Positions 1-5,670 of a DNA stretch of 5,849 bases are shown here, in pieces (position 1 is the stretch's first letter; every line of letters begins with the position of its first letter). The position numbers and the translations under genes were made by a program. This DNA comes from Friedmanniella sp. (GTDB lineage Bacteria; Actinomycetota; Actinomycetes; Propionibacteriales; Propionibacteriaceae): assembly GCA_025964935.1 (NCBI GenBank), contig JAOPXW010000180.1, forward strand, positions 1-5,849. The letters run 5' to 3'. Under the pieces are notes generated by a model, which was not told where the DNA came from, made no database searches, and saw only the letters and a list, made by a program, of their open reading frames with translations.

Positions 1-34
1 CGGCCGGGCCGCCCGGTGCCGCCGGGGGGCTCCC

Positions 35-46
35 GGGACCGGTCCC
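35..46. other. 12-bp perfect palindrome downstream of the glycosylase gene
   Basis: GGGACCGGTCCC is a perfect palindrome 17 bp beyond the stop codon of the minus-strand glycosylase gene; a second palindrome, TCCCGGGA (31-38), overlaps it. Folded as RNA it would give only a 4-bp stem with a CCGG loop and no U-tract follows, so it is at best a weak factor-independent terminator and could be chance in such GC-rich DNA. The remainder of 1-62 shows nothing I can assign. Confidence 0.2.
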
Positions 47-62
47 ACCCGCGGGCTGCGGC

Positions 63-926
63 CTACTTGAGCAGGCGGGACAGGCGACGGTCGGCCAGCT
101 TCTTGCCGCCGGTCTGACAGGTCGGACAGTACTGCAGCGAGGAGTCCGCGAAGGACACCTCGGCGATCTCGTCCCCACAGACCGGGCAGGGCAGCCCGGT
201 CCGCCCGTGCACCCGCATCCCCGACTTCTTCTCCCCCTTGAGGTCCTTGGCGGCCAGGCCGTGCGCCCGGGCGATCGCCCCGGCCAGCTCGCCCTTGATG
301 GCGGCGTACAGGGTGGCCAGCTCGGTCTCACTGAGCGAGCCGGCCGGCTTGAACGGGCTGAGCCGGGCGGCGTGCAGGATCTCGTCGGAGTAGGCGTTCC
401 CGATCCCGGCGATCGTGCGCTGGTCCTTCAGCACCCCCTTGAGCTGGGACCGGCCGGCCCCGGCCAGCACCGCGGCCAGGGCCGCCTCGTCGAAGGAGTC
501 GGTCAACGGGTCGGGGCCCAGCGTGGCGACCATCGGGATGGCCATCGGGTCGGCGACGACGTGGATGGCCAGCTTGCGCTGGGTGCCCGCCTCGGTCAGG
601 TCGAACCCGGAGCCGTCGTCGAGCACGACCCGGAGCGCGAGCGGCCCCTTGCCGGGCCGGGCCGGGGCCTCGGGCTGGACGTCACGCCACCGGAGCCAGC
701 CGGCCCGGGCCAGGTGGAAGACCAGGTGCAGACCCTGGGCGGACACGTCGATGAACTTGCCGTGCCGGCCCACGCCGTCGATCTCCAGCCCCGCCAGCAC
801 CGAGAGCGGCGGGTCGTAGGTCTTCAGCGCGCTGAACGCGGCCAGGTCGACCCGGGCGATGGCACGGCCGACGCAGCGCTCGCTGAGGAACCGGACGAGC
901 GACTCCACCTCCGGCATCTCGGGCAT
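63..926 (-). CDS. Fpg/Nei-family DNA glycosylase (formamidopyrimidine-DNA glycosylase-like)
   Basis: A 287-aa bifunctional base-excision-repair enzyme of the Fpg/Nei family, expected to remove oxidised bases and cut the strand by beta/delta-elimination. The start at 926 gives MPEMPEVE, matching the family N-terminus (MPELPEVE) with the catalytic Pro2 and Glu3. It also puts the lesion/phosphate-contacting lysine at K57 (RHGKF), the same number as in E. coli Fpg. The helix-two-turn-helix segment is at about 160-192 with GIGNAYSDE (N177), and a C-terminal zinc finger has C247, C250, C267 and C270. The zinc-finger arginine of E. coli Fpg and Nei (five residues before the third Cys) is Ser262 here, in the segment FADSSLQYC. 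That marks the FADSSLQYCPTCQTGGK subfamily I recall from actinomycetes, so substrate range may differ from true MutM and I give no symbol. ATG 935 overlaps the aat stop (TAATG) but would bury Pro2; ATG 917 would lose the canonical N-terminal residues. No good ribosome-binding site is visible, suggesting coupling to aat. Confidence 0.93.
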   Translation of the reverse strand: MPEMPEVESLVRFLSERCVGRAIARVDLAAFSALKTYDPPLSVLAGLEIDGVGRHGKFIDVSAQGLHLVFHLARAGWLRWRDVQPEAPARPGKGPLALRVVLDDGSGFDLTEAGTQRKLAIHVVADPMAIPMVATLGPDPLTDSFDEAALAAVLAGAGRSQLKGVLKDQRTIAGIGNAYSDEILHAARLSPFKPAGSLSETELATLYAAIKGELAGAIARAHGLAAKDLKGEKKSGMRVHGRTGLPCPVCGDEIAEVSFADSSLQYCPTCQTGGKKLADRRLSRLLK

Positions 927-934
927 GGGGCCCA

Positions 935-1696
935 TTATGGGCGGCCGGGTGCCTCCAGGGCAGGGGGTACGGCCCAGTCGGGGCCGGGCAGCGTGAGCGC
1001 CCGTTCCAGCCGACGGACGTAGGCCAGCCGTCCGATCTCGACCACGCCCAGGCTGCCGAGGTGGTCGGTACGCCACTGCACGTCCAGCAGCCGGCCCTCG
1101 ACCCCGTCGCGGGTCAACATCTCCACGAGCCCGACCAGCGCCACCTTGGAGGCATCGCGGCCGATGTCGGGGCGGTGGAACATCGACTCGCCCGCGAACA
1201 GGCCGCCGAGCGAGACCCCGTACAAGCCCCCGGCCAGCTGGTCGTCCTCGGTCCAGGCCTCCACCGAGTGCACGACCCCCCGGGCGTGCAGCCGGCCGTA
1301 GACGCCCCGGATGTCGTCGTCGATCCAGCCGCTGGGACGCGCCGGGTCCGCGCAGCCCTCCAGCACCGCGTCGAAGGCGGTGTCCACGGTGATCCGGTAG
1401 CGCCGCGTCATCTTGCGCAGCGAGCGGCTCACCCGCAGCCCGTCGAGGGGCAGGATGCCGCGGTCCAGCGGGGAGTACCAGCCCATCAGGCCCGGGCTGG
1501 CGGGCATCGGGAAGACCCCGGAGCCGTACGCCGCCAGCACCAGATCGTCGTCGAAGCTGTCCGAGACCGCGATCAGGTCGTCGTCTCGCCACTGCTGCGG
1601 CGAGCCGAACGGGGAGTCCACCGCGCCATTGTTGCCCTGGGGGGTCAGCCAGGGTCCGGCCGGGGTCGCGACCTCCGGCCGACCCCGGCGGGCCAC
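935..1696 (-). CDS. aat: Leucyl/phenylalanyl-tRNA--protein transferase
   Basis: The enzyme transfers Leu or Phe from aminoacyl-tRNA to the N-terminal Arg or Lys of cytosolic proteins, creating an N-degron for ClpS/Clp protease. Seen in the 253-aa reading: FPMP (63-65), GWYSPLDRGILPLDGLRVSR (72-91), GWIDDDIRGVY (123-133), GVVHSVEAW (140-148), GGLYGVSLGGLFAGESMF (156-173) and LLDVQWRTDHLGSLG (203-217). These fit the GNAT-fold family; E170, D205 and Q207 correspond to the E. coli active-site residues Glu156, Asp186 and Gln188. The start is unresolved. GTG 1696 is given as the longer choice, while GTG 1621 gives 228 aa, about 10 residues shorter than E. coli Aat before FPMP. Neither has a clear ribosome-binding site. 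GTG 1621 has AACAAT exactly 6 nt upstream, as in leaderless actinobacterial promoters, though without a -35. The family call is firm. The gene ends in TAATG, overlapping the first ATG of the downstream glycosylase frame. Confidence 0.93.
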   Translation of the reverse strand: MARRGRPEVATPAGPWLTPQGNNGAVDSPFGSPQQWRDDDLIAVSDSFDDDLVLAAYGSGVFPMPASPGLMGWYSPLDRGILPLDGLRVSRSLRKMTRRYRITVDTAFDAVLEGCADPARPSGWIDDDIRGVYGRLHARGVVHSVEAWTEDDQLAGGLYGVSLGGLFAGESMFHRPDIGRDASKVALVGLVEMLTRDGVEGRLLDVQWRTDHLGSLGVVEIGRLAYVRRLERALTLPGPDWAVPPALEAPGRP

Positions 1697-1746
1697 GTAC
1701 GCTGGGTGTCCGGGGCGGACCGCACGCACCCGACGCACGACCCGGA

Positions 1747-1806
1747 CGCACGCCCGCCCGACGCACGCCGCTCCGGCGCACGCCACCCAGACGCAGCACG
1801 CAGACC
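1747..1806. repeat. Imperfect 15-bp tandem repeat between aat and the EcsC gene
   Basis: Four 15-bp units begin at 1747, 1762, 1777 and 1792. The first three start with CGCACGCC (first unit CGCACGCCC) and the fourth with CGCAGCACG. Further CGCAC copies lie upstream at 1721, 1725 and 1734 with irregular spacing. The array ends just before the ribosome-binding site of the EcsC gene. It lies in the divergent promoter region, so it could be a multi-site operator or the remains of slipped-strand duplication. Whether any protein binds it is unknown. Confidence 0.55.
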
Positions 1807-1808
1807 AG

Positions 1809-1814
1809 AGGGAG
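1809..1814 (+). promoter_or_regulatory. Ribosome-binding site of the EcsC-family gene
   Basis: AGGGAG lies 6 nt before ATG 1821. It fixes this start against the next in-frame ATG at 1848, and against the open frame that continues upstream without a stop. Confidence 0.75.
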
Positions 1815-1820
1815 ACGCCG

Positions 1821-2519
1821 ATGCCGTCAGCACAGGGCATAGGCCGGATGCTCGCCCGGGGCATCGGGCCCGTCGCGGGCGCCGTGGGTCCGCAGATGGC
1901 CGGCGGCGCGCTGCGCCGGGCGCTGGAGATCGCCATCGACGGCTACGGCAAGCTCCCCGGCGCCAAGGCCACCGCCGCGCGCCAGCTCGTCCGGCACAAC
2001 GGCTCGGTCGACGACGCCATCGACAGCGTGGTCGACTTCCACGTCCGGCTGGCCTCGGCCCAGGGGTTCGTGACCAACCTCGGCGGCCTGGCCACGCTGC
2101 CCGTCGCGCTCCCGGCCAACCTGACCGGTGTGGCGGTGGTGCAGGTGCGGATGGTCGCGGCCATCGCGCACCTCCGCGGCTACGACCTGAACGACAACCG
2201 GGTCCGTACGGCACTGGTGATGTGCCTGCTGGGCGGCGAGCAGGTGGCGAAGCTGATCGTCCGCGGCTCCCTGCCCACGTCCCCGATGGCGGTGGCCACG
2301 GCGCCCGTCTTCGACGCCGGCCTCGACCAGCGGGTCGCCGAGGAGGTCGTCGCGGACCTGATGGGACGGATCGGCGGCAAGAACCTCGCCCTGACCGTGA
2401 CCAAGCGGGTGCCGCTGGTCGGCGGGGGGATCGGTGCCGTGATGGACGGCATCGCCACCCACCAGATCGGGGCGTACGCCAAGAGCGAGCTCCTGCGTCG
2501 CCGCGCCCTGCAGGTCTGA
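1821..2519 (+). CDS. EcsC-family protein
   Basis: A 232-aa protein resembling the EcsC family (Pfam EcsC). The name comes from the third gene of the Bacillus ecs locus, but the biochemical role is not established. Diagnostic stretches are GFVTNLGGLATLPVALPAN (82-100), followed by LTGVAVVQVRMVAAIAHLRGYDL (101-123) with the family's IAxxxGYDL signature. The family's glycine-rich C-terminal element is KRVPLVGGGIGAVMDG (195-210). The two Gly/Ala/Val-rich stretches (about 82-118 and 196-212) are hydrophobic enough to suggest membrane association. There is no signal peptide, and it is not obviously a multi-pass protein. The start is set by a good ribosome-binding site at 1809-1814. The gene is divergent from aat and 20 bp upstream of a phosphotransferase gene on the same strand, which may or may not share its transcript. 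There is no adjacent ABC transporter as in the Bacillus ecs operon, so a transport-related role cannot be inferred from context. Confidence 0.85.
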   Translation: MPSAQGIGRMLARGIGPVAGAVGPQMAGGALRRALEIAIDGYGKLPGAKATAARQLVRHNGSVDDAIDSVVDFHVRLASAQGFVTNLGGLATLPVALPANLTGVAVVQVRMVAAIAHLRGYDLNDNRVRTALVMCLLGGEQVAKLIVRGSLPTSPMAVATAPVFDAGLDQRVAEEVVADLMGRIGGKNLALTVTKRVPLVGGGIGAVMDGIATHQIGAYAKSELLRRRALQV

Positions 2520-2520
2520 C

Positions 2521-2540
2521 CGCGGTCTATCGTGACCGCG
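2521..2540 (+). promoter_or_regulatory. Inverted repeat around a -10-like hexamer, ending at the kinase start codon
   Basis: CGCGGTC (2521-2527) and GACCGCG (2534-2540) are perfect 7-bp inverted arms flanking TATCGT (2528-2533). TATCGT fits the actinobacterial -10 pattern TAnnnT and sits 6 nt before GTG 2540, the spacing of a leaderless promoter. The left arm also belongs to the overlapping 10-bp palindrome GACCGCGGTC (2518-2527). No -35 hexamer is recognisable. It could be an operator over a leaderless promoter. On a read-through transcript it could be a hairpin that includes the first base of the start codon. Which of these is inference. Confidence 0.5.
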
Positions 2541-3445
2541 TGATCCCAGGCCCCGTAGCGGTGTGGGTCCGCGGCCACCTGGGCGCCGACCTGGAGGCGG
2601 TCACGCCGGTCCGCGGCGGTCGGACCGACACCATCTGGGCGGTCCGGATCCACGACGACCCCACCCCCGCCGTACTGCGCTGGATGCCGGTGCCGGTCTG
2701 GGGCGAGGTCGGTCGCCGGCACGTCCGGGCTGAGGCCCTGGGCTGCCGCCTGATGGCGGGCTCCGCGCTGCCCACCCCCCACCTGGTCGCCACCGACCCG
2801 GACGGCTCGGCCACGGGCGGCTACGCCAACCTCACCAGCTGGCTGCCCGGCCGGGTCCGGCTGGACCCCCTCGGCCCCGCCGCCGTCGAGGAGCTGGCCC
2901 GGGTGGCGACCGTCCTGCACCGCACCCCGGTCCCGCTCGACCCGCGGCCCGAGCCGTACGCGTTCTGGGCCCCGGACCCGCTGACCGTGCCGCCGTGGTC
3001 GCCCCGCCCCGAGCTGTGGGAGCGGGCCATCGCGGTGTTCCTGGGTCCCCGCCCCGACACCCCCGCCGGGCTCGTGCACCGGGACTTCCATCCCGGCAAC
3101 ATCCTCTGGGACGGGGACCGGGTGACCGGGGTGATCGACTGGGCGGAGACGTCCTGGGGGCCGCCCGACCTGGACGTGGCCCACGCGCTCACCAACTTCG
3201 CCCTGCTGCTCGACCCGCGGCACACCGAGGTGTTCCTGGCGGCCTACCGCGGGCACGGCGGGGTCCTGGACCCGGACCTGGAGGCGCGCCGCTTCTGGGC
3301 GGTGAGCGACATCCTGGGCTTCCTGCCCGACCCCGTCGGCCATCTCACCGCCCTCACGGCGAGCCGCCCCGAGCTCACCCCCGAGGTGCTCCGGGCCCGG
3401 CTCGAGGCCTGGCTGGTCGTAGTGCTGGCCGCCGGGCCGGGCTGA
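2540..3445 (+). CDS. APH/choline-kinase-fold phosphotransferase family protein
   Basis: A 301-aa protein-kinase-like phosphotransferase of the aminoglycoside phosphotransferase (APH) superfamily, expected to be cytosolic and to use ATP or GTP. The catalytic loop is LVHRDFHPGN (178-187): D182 is the predicted catalytic base and N187 a metal ligand. The metal-binding VIDWAETSWGPPDLDVAH segment follows (198-215), with D200. In the N-lobe, AVLRWMP (44-50) is the strand normally carrying the nucleotide-binding Lys; Arg47 occupies that place, as I recall in many APH-like proteins. HVRAEALGCRLM (61-72) supplies the alphaC Glu65. Length is typical for the family. GTG 2540 is chosen because the protein then begins just before the N-lobe (about residue 21 onward) and the -10-like/inverted-repeat element abuts it; no Shine-Dalgarno is visible. 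The substrate is unknown: the superfamily covers antibiotics, choline, homoserine, sugars and others, and nothing nearby identifies it. It should not be read as a resistance gene. Confidence 0.88.
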   Translation: MIPGPVAVWVRGHLGADLEAVTPVRGGRTDTIWAVRIHDDPTPAVLRWMPVPVWGEVGRRHVRAEALGCRLMAGSALPTPHLVATDPDGSATGGYANLTSWLPGRVRLDPLGPAAVEELARVATVLHRTPVPLDPRPEPYAFWAPDPLTVPPWSPRPELWERAIAVFLGPRPDTPAGLVHRDFHPGNILWDGDRVTGVIDWAETSWGPPDLDVAHALTNFALLLDPRHTEVFLAAYRGHGGVLDPDLEARRFWAVSDILGFLPDPVGHLTALTASRPELTPEVLRARLEAWLVVVLAAGPG

Positions 3446-3476
3446 GCGGGCGGGTTGTCGGTTCGGTCACATCGGG

Positions 3477-3505
3477 TTGCGTGCAAGGCAAGCCTGGCAT
3501 AATTT
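3477..3505 (+). promoter_or_regulatory. Predicted efeUOB promoter
   Basis: TTGCGT (3477-3482) and TAATTT (3500-3505) are separated by exactly 17 bp, giving a plausible -35/-10 pair. CATAAT (3498-3503) overlaps as an alternative -10. Transcription would start near 3511-3513, inside the iron box, leaving a leader of about 80 nt. The preceding stretch after the kinase stop (3446-3476) shows no convincing terminator. Confidence 0.6.
3484..3502 (+). promoter_or_regulatory. Possible second, degenerate iron box
   Basis: CAAGGCAAGCCTGGCATAA matches about 12 of 19 positions of TTAGGTTAGCCTAACCTAA. AGGCAAGCCT (3486-3495) is an 8/10 direct repeat of AGGTGAGCCT (3506-3515), offset by exactly 20 bp, i.e. 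nearly two helical turns. It would lie between the -35 and -10. DtxR-family repressors bind as paired dimers and sometimes to several sites, so a second operator is plausible, but the right half-site is poor. Confidence 0.3.
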
Positions 3506-3522
3506 AGGTGAGCCTCACCTTT
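3504..3522 (+). promoter_or_regulatory. Iron box (DtxR/IdeR/DmdR operator) of the efe operon
   Basis: TTAGGTGAGCCTCACCTTT matches 15 of 19 bases of the DtxR/IdeR consensus TTAGGTTAGSCTAACCTAA. Its core AGGTGAG-C-CTCACCT (3506-3520) is a perfect odd palindrome. It overlaps the end of the -10 and the predicted transcription start, so an Fe(II)-loaded repressor would block initiation. That fits an iron-uptake operon directly downstream. No gene for the repressor is in the window. Confidence 0.88.
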
Positions 3523-3523
3523 T

Positions 3524-3551
3524 CGGGCGAGGCGCCCGGCCGACCCGTCGG
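3524..3551 (+). other. Short hairpins in the efe leader
   Basis: CGGGCG-AGG-CGCCCG (3524-3538) is a perfect 6-bp stem with a 3-nt loop. CCGA-CCCG-TCGG (3540-3551) follows immediately. Both fall in the predicted 5' untranslated leader of about 80 nt. There is no U-run, so neither looks like a classic attenuator, and in such GC-rich DNA they may be incidental. Confidence 0.3.
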
Positions 3552-3591
3552 GTGAGGGACACCGTGGCCAGACCGACGTGATTGAGGACAG

Positions 3592-4470
3592 ATGCTCGGC
3601 AACTTTCTGATCGGCCTCCGGGAAGGCCTGGAGGCGGCGCTCATCGTCAGCATCCTGATCGCCTACCTGGTCAAGTCCGACCGCCGCCACCTGCTGTCCC
3701 GGATCTGGGTCGGGGTCGGCATCGCCGTCGTCGTCTCCCTGGCCTTCGGGGCCGCCCTCACCTTCGGCCCCCGGGGCCTCACCTTCGAGGCCCAGGAGCT
3801 GATCGGCGGCGGGCTGTCGATCCTGGCCGTCGGGTTCGTGACCTGGATGATCTTCTGGATGGCACGCGCCGCCCGCGGCATGTCCGGTGCCCTGCGGCAC
3901 CAGATCGACGCCGCCGCCGACGGGGCCCGCGGGTCCCTCGTGGTGGTCGCGGTGCTGGCCGTCGGCCGTGAGGGCCTGGAGACCGCGCTGTTCCTGTGGG
4001 CTGCCACCCAGGCCGCCTCCCGCGAGACCGGCGCGAGCAGCCAGCCGCTGCTCGGGGCCGCCCTCGGGCTGGCCGTGGCCGTCGTGCTGGGCTACCTGAT
4101 GTACCGCGGTGCCCTGAAGATCAACCTGTCCCGCTTCTTCACCTGGACCGGCGCCTTCCTGATCGTCGTCGCGGCCGGTGTGCTGGCGTACGGGGTGCAC
4201 GACCTGCAGGAGGCCCGCTTCCTGCCCGGGCTCAACACCCTCGCGTTCGACGTCTCCGCCGCGATCCCGCCGACCTCCTGGTACGGGACGCTGCTGAAGG
4301 GTGTCTTCAACTTCTCCCCCGCGACCACCGTGCTGGAGCTGCTGGCCTGGCTGGCCTACCTGATCCCGACCATGGCGGTGTTCCTGACCAAGGTCCGGCA
4401 GCGCCGGCCGCAGCCGCAGCCCGTTCCCGAGACCCGCGTCCCGGCGACCTCGGGGAGGACCGCCGCGTGA
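3592..4470 (+). CDS. efeU: EfeU, ferrous iron permease of the FTR1/EfeU family
   Basis: A 292-aa integral membrane iron permease. Two REGLE motifs, the hallmark iron-binding motifs of FTR1/EfeU transporters, lie at R10-E14 and R126-E130, each within a transmembrane helix. About seven hydrophobic helices are visible (roughly 5-27, 37-58, 68-92, 116-140, 152-172, 183-201, 249-267), the expected topology, followed by a short charged tail (268-292) rich in Arg, Pro and Gln. Length agrees with E. coli EfeU (about 276 aa). GAGGA at 3584-3588 precedes ATG 3592 by only 3 nt, a slightly tight ribosome-binding site. The gene is first in the efe operon, behind the iron-box promoter. Its stop overlaps the efeO start (GTGA), indicating translational coupling. 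The permease works with EfeO and EfeB to import iron across the cytoplasmic membrane. No frameshift or missing motif is seen, unlike the broken efeU of E. coli K-12. Confidence 0.95.
   Translation: MLGNFLIGLREGLEAALIVSILIAYLVKSDRRHLLSRIWVGVGIAVVVSLAFGAALTFGPRGLTFEAQELIGGGLSILAVGFVTWMIFWMARAARGMSGALRHQIDAAADGARGSLVVVAVLAVGREGLETALFLWAATQAASRETGASSQPLLGAALGLAVAVVLGYLMYRGALKINLSRFFTWTGAFLIVVAAGVLAYGVHDLQEARFLPGLNTLAFDVSAAIPPTSWYGTLLKGVFNFSPATTVLELLAWLAYLIPTMAVFLTKVRQRRPQPQPVPETRVPATSGRTAA
4452..4458 (+). promoter_or_regulatory. Ribosome-binding site of efeO inside efeU
   Basis: GGGGAGG lies 8 nt before GTG 4467, within the last codons of efeU. It supports the overlapping GTG start of efeO. Confidence 0.75.
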
Positions 4471-5660
4471 GCCCCCGTACGACGGCCCGACGCCCGGGCC
4501 TCACGCTGGCGTGCGCCGGCGCGGTGCTGGCGGTGCCGTTCCTGGCTGCCTGCACCACCAACACCCCGGCCGGGAGCGCCGCCCCCGCCGGCGACACCCG
4601 GGCGCTGACCGTGACCGCCACCGACACCGCCTGCACGGTCTCCTCCGCGACCGCCCCCGCCGGCAAGCTGACCTTCTCCGTCACCAACGCGGGCACCAAG
4701 GTGAACGAGTTCTACCTGCTCGGGTCCGACGGTCTCCGGGTCGTCGGCGAGGTGGAGAACATCGGCCCCGGCCTGTCCCGCGACCTCGTCGTGACCGCCA
4801 TCCCCGGCACCTACATCGCGACCTGCAAGCCCGGCATGACCGGTGACGGCATCCGCTCCGACCTCACGGTCGAGCCCTCGGGGGAGGCCACCGCGCCCAC
4901 CGGGAACGACGCCGAGCTGATCGCCCAGGCCAACCAGGGCTACGAGGCGTACGTCAAGGAGCAGGCCGAGCAGCTGGTGACCGGCACGCAGGCGTTCGTG
5001 GCGGCGTACAAGGCCGGCGACGCGGCCACGGCCCGGACGCTGTACCCGAAGGCCCGCACCCACTGGGAGCGGATCGAGACCGTGGCCGAGTCGTTCGGCG
5101 ACCTCGACCCCAAGATGGACGCGCGCGAGGCCGACCTGGAGCCGGGCCAGAAGTGGACCGGCTGGCACCGGATGGAGAAGGACCTGTGGCCGGCCCGGGC
5201 GACGGGCTACACCGCCCTGACCGCGGCCCAGCGGGCGACCTACGCCGACGACCTGATGGCCAACACCCGGACGCTGGAGAAGCGGGTCAGCGCGCTCACC
5301 TTCACCACCGACCAGATCGCCAACGGCTCGATCGCCCTGTTGGACGAGGTCGCGAAGGGGAAGGTGACCGGCGAGGAGGAGTACTGGTCGCGGACCGACC
5401 TGTGGGACTTCCAGGCCAACGTCGACGGCGCCCGGGTCGCGTTCGAGGGTCTGCGCCCGCTGCTGAAGCAGAAGGACGCCGCGCTGGACAAGCAGATCGA
5501 CGCCCGCTTCACCGCCCTGCAGGCCCTCCTGGACGAGCAGCGCAGCGGGTCCGGCTTCCGGTCCTACGACAAGGTCAGCACCACCGACATCCGGGGACTG
5601 GTGACCGCCGTGGACGCACTCGCCGAGCCGCTGTCGAAGCTGTCCGCCACCGTCGTCTGA
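4467..5660 (+). CDS. efeO: EfeO, iron-uptake lipoprotein (cupredoxin plus M75/imelysin domains)
   Basis: A 397-aa extracytoplasmic partner of EfeU. Residues 1-29 form a lipoprotein signal: an Arg-containing n-region, a hydrophobic core and lipobox LAAC, with acylation expected on C29. In this Gram-positive cell it would be anchored to the outer face of the membrane. A cupredoxin-like domain (about 45-136) follows. C56, E81 (NEFYLL) and C120 match in spacing the Cys41, Glu66 and Cys103 that I recall as the proposed metal ligands of E. coli EfeO. A low-complexity linker (137-147) leads to an all-helical M75/imelysin-type domain (about 148-397) with the HxxE motif GWHRMEKDLW (H234, E237). Length is near the E. 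coli protein (375 aa). The GTG start overlaps the efeU stop by 4 bp and has a good ribosome-binding site at 4452-4458. efeB begins 10 bp after the stop. The domain set is complete, unlike short EfeM forms that lack the cupredoxin. Confidence 0.94.
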   Translation: MSPRTTARRPGLTLACAGAVLAVPFLAACTTNTPAGSAAPAGDTRALTVTATDTACTVSSATAPAGKLTFSVTNAGTKVNEFYLLGSDGLRVVGEVENIGPGLSRDLVVTAIPGTYIATCKPGMTGDGIRSDLTVEPSGEATAPTGNDAELIAQANQGYEAYVKEQAEQLVTGTQAFVAAYKAGDAATARTLYPKARTHWERIETVAESFGDLDPKMDAREADLEPGQKWTGWHRMEKDLWPARATGYTALTAAQRATYADDLMANTRTLEKRVSALTFTTDQIANGSIALLDEVAKGKVTGEEEYWSRTDLWDFQANVDGARVAFEGLRPLLKQKDAALDKQIDARFTALQALLDEQRSGSGFRSYDKVSTTDIRGLVTAVDALAEPLSKLSATVV

Positions 5661-5670
5661 GACCGAGTCC

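Noticed and set aside
1698..1703. TACGCT as a -10 element for the EcsC gene.
   Set aside because: It fits TAnnnT, but no -35 of any quality lies 16-18 bp upstream and it is part of the self-complementary GTAC-containing stretch; too weak to annotate.
63..1799. A 578-codon minus-strand open frame that could be read as a large fused protein ending in the glycosylase.
   Set aside because: The upstream part is merely the glycosylase frame staying open through aat in GC-rich DNA. It reads as Arg/Gly/Pro-rich shadow, while the real aat motifs lie in another frame.
1061..3445. A 794-codon plus-strand open frame as a long N-terminal extension of the kinase.
   Set aside because: The region before 2540 is antisense to aat and out of frame with the EcsC gene, with low-complexity Arg/Pro/Gly composition; the kinase fold starts only after GTG 2540.
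2540..3445. Reading the APH-family gene as an aminoglycoside-resistance determinant.
   Set aside because: Only the general superfamily motifs are present. There is no match I recognise to a named resistance enzyme and no mobile-element context.
3552..3581. A nine-codon GTG-started open frame in the efe leader as a regulatory leader peptide.
   Set aside because: It has no ribosome-binding site, no run of a diagnostic amino acid and no terminator/antiterminator structure behind it.
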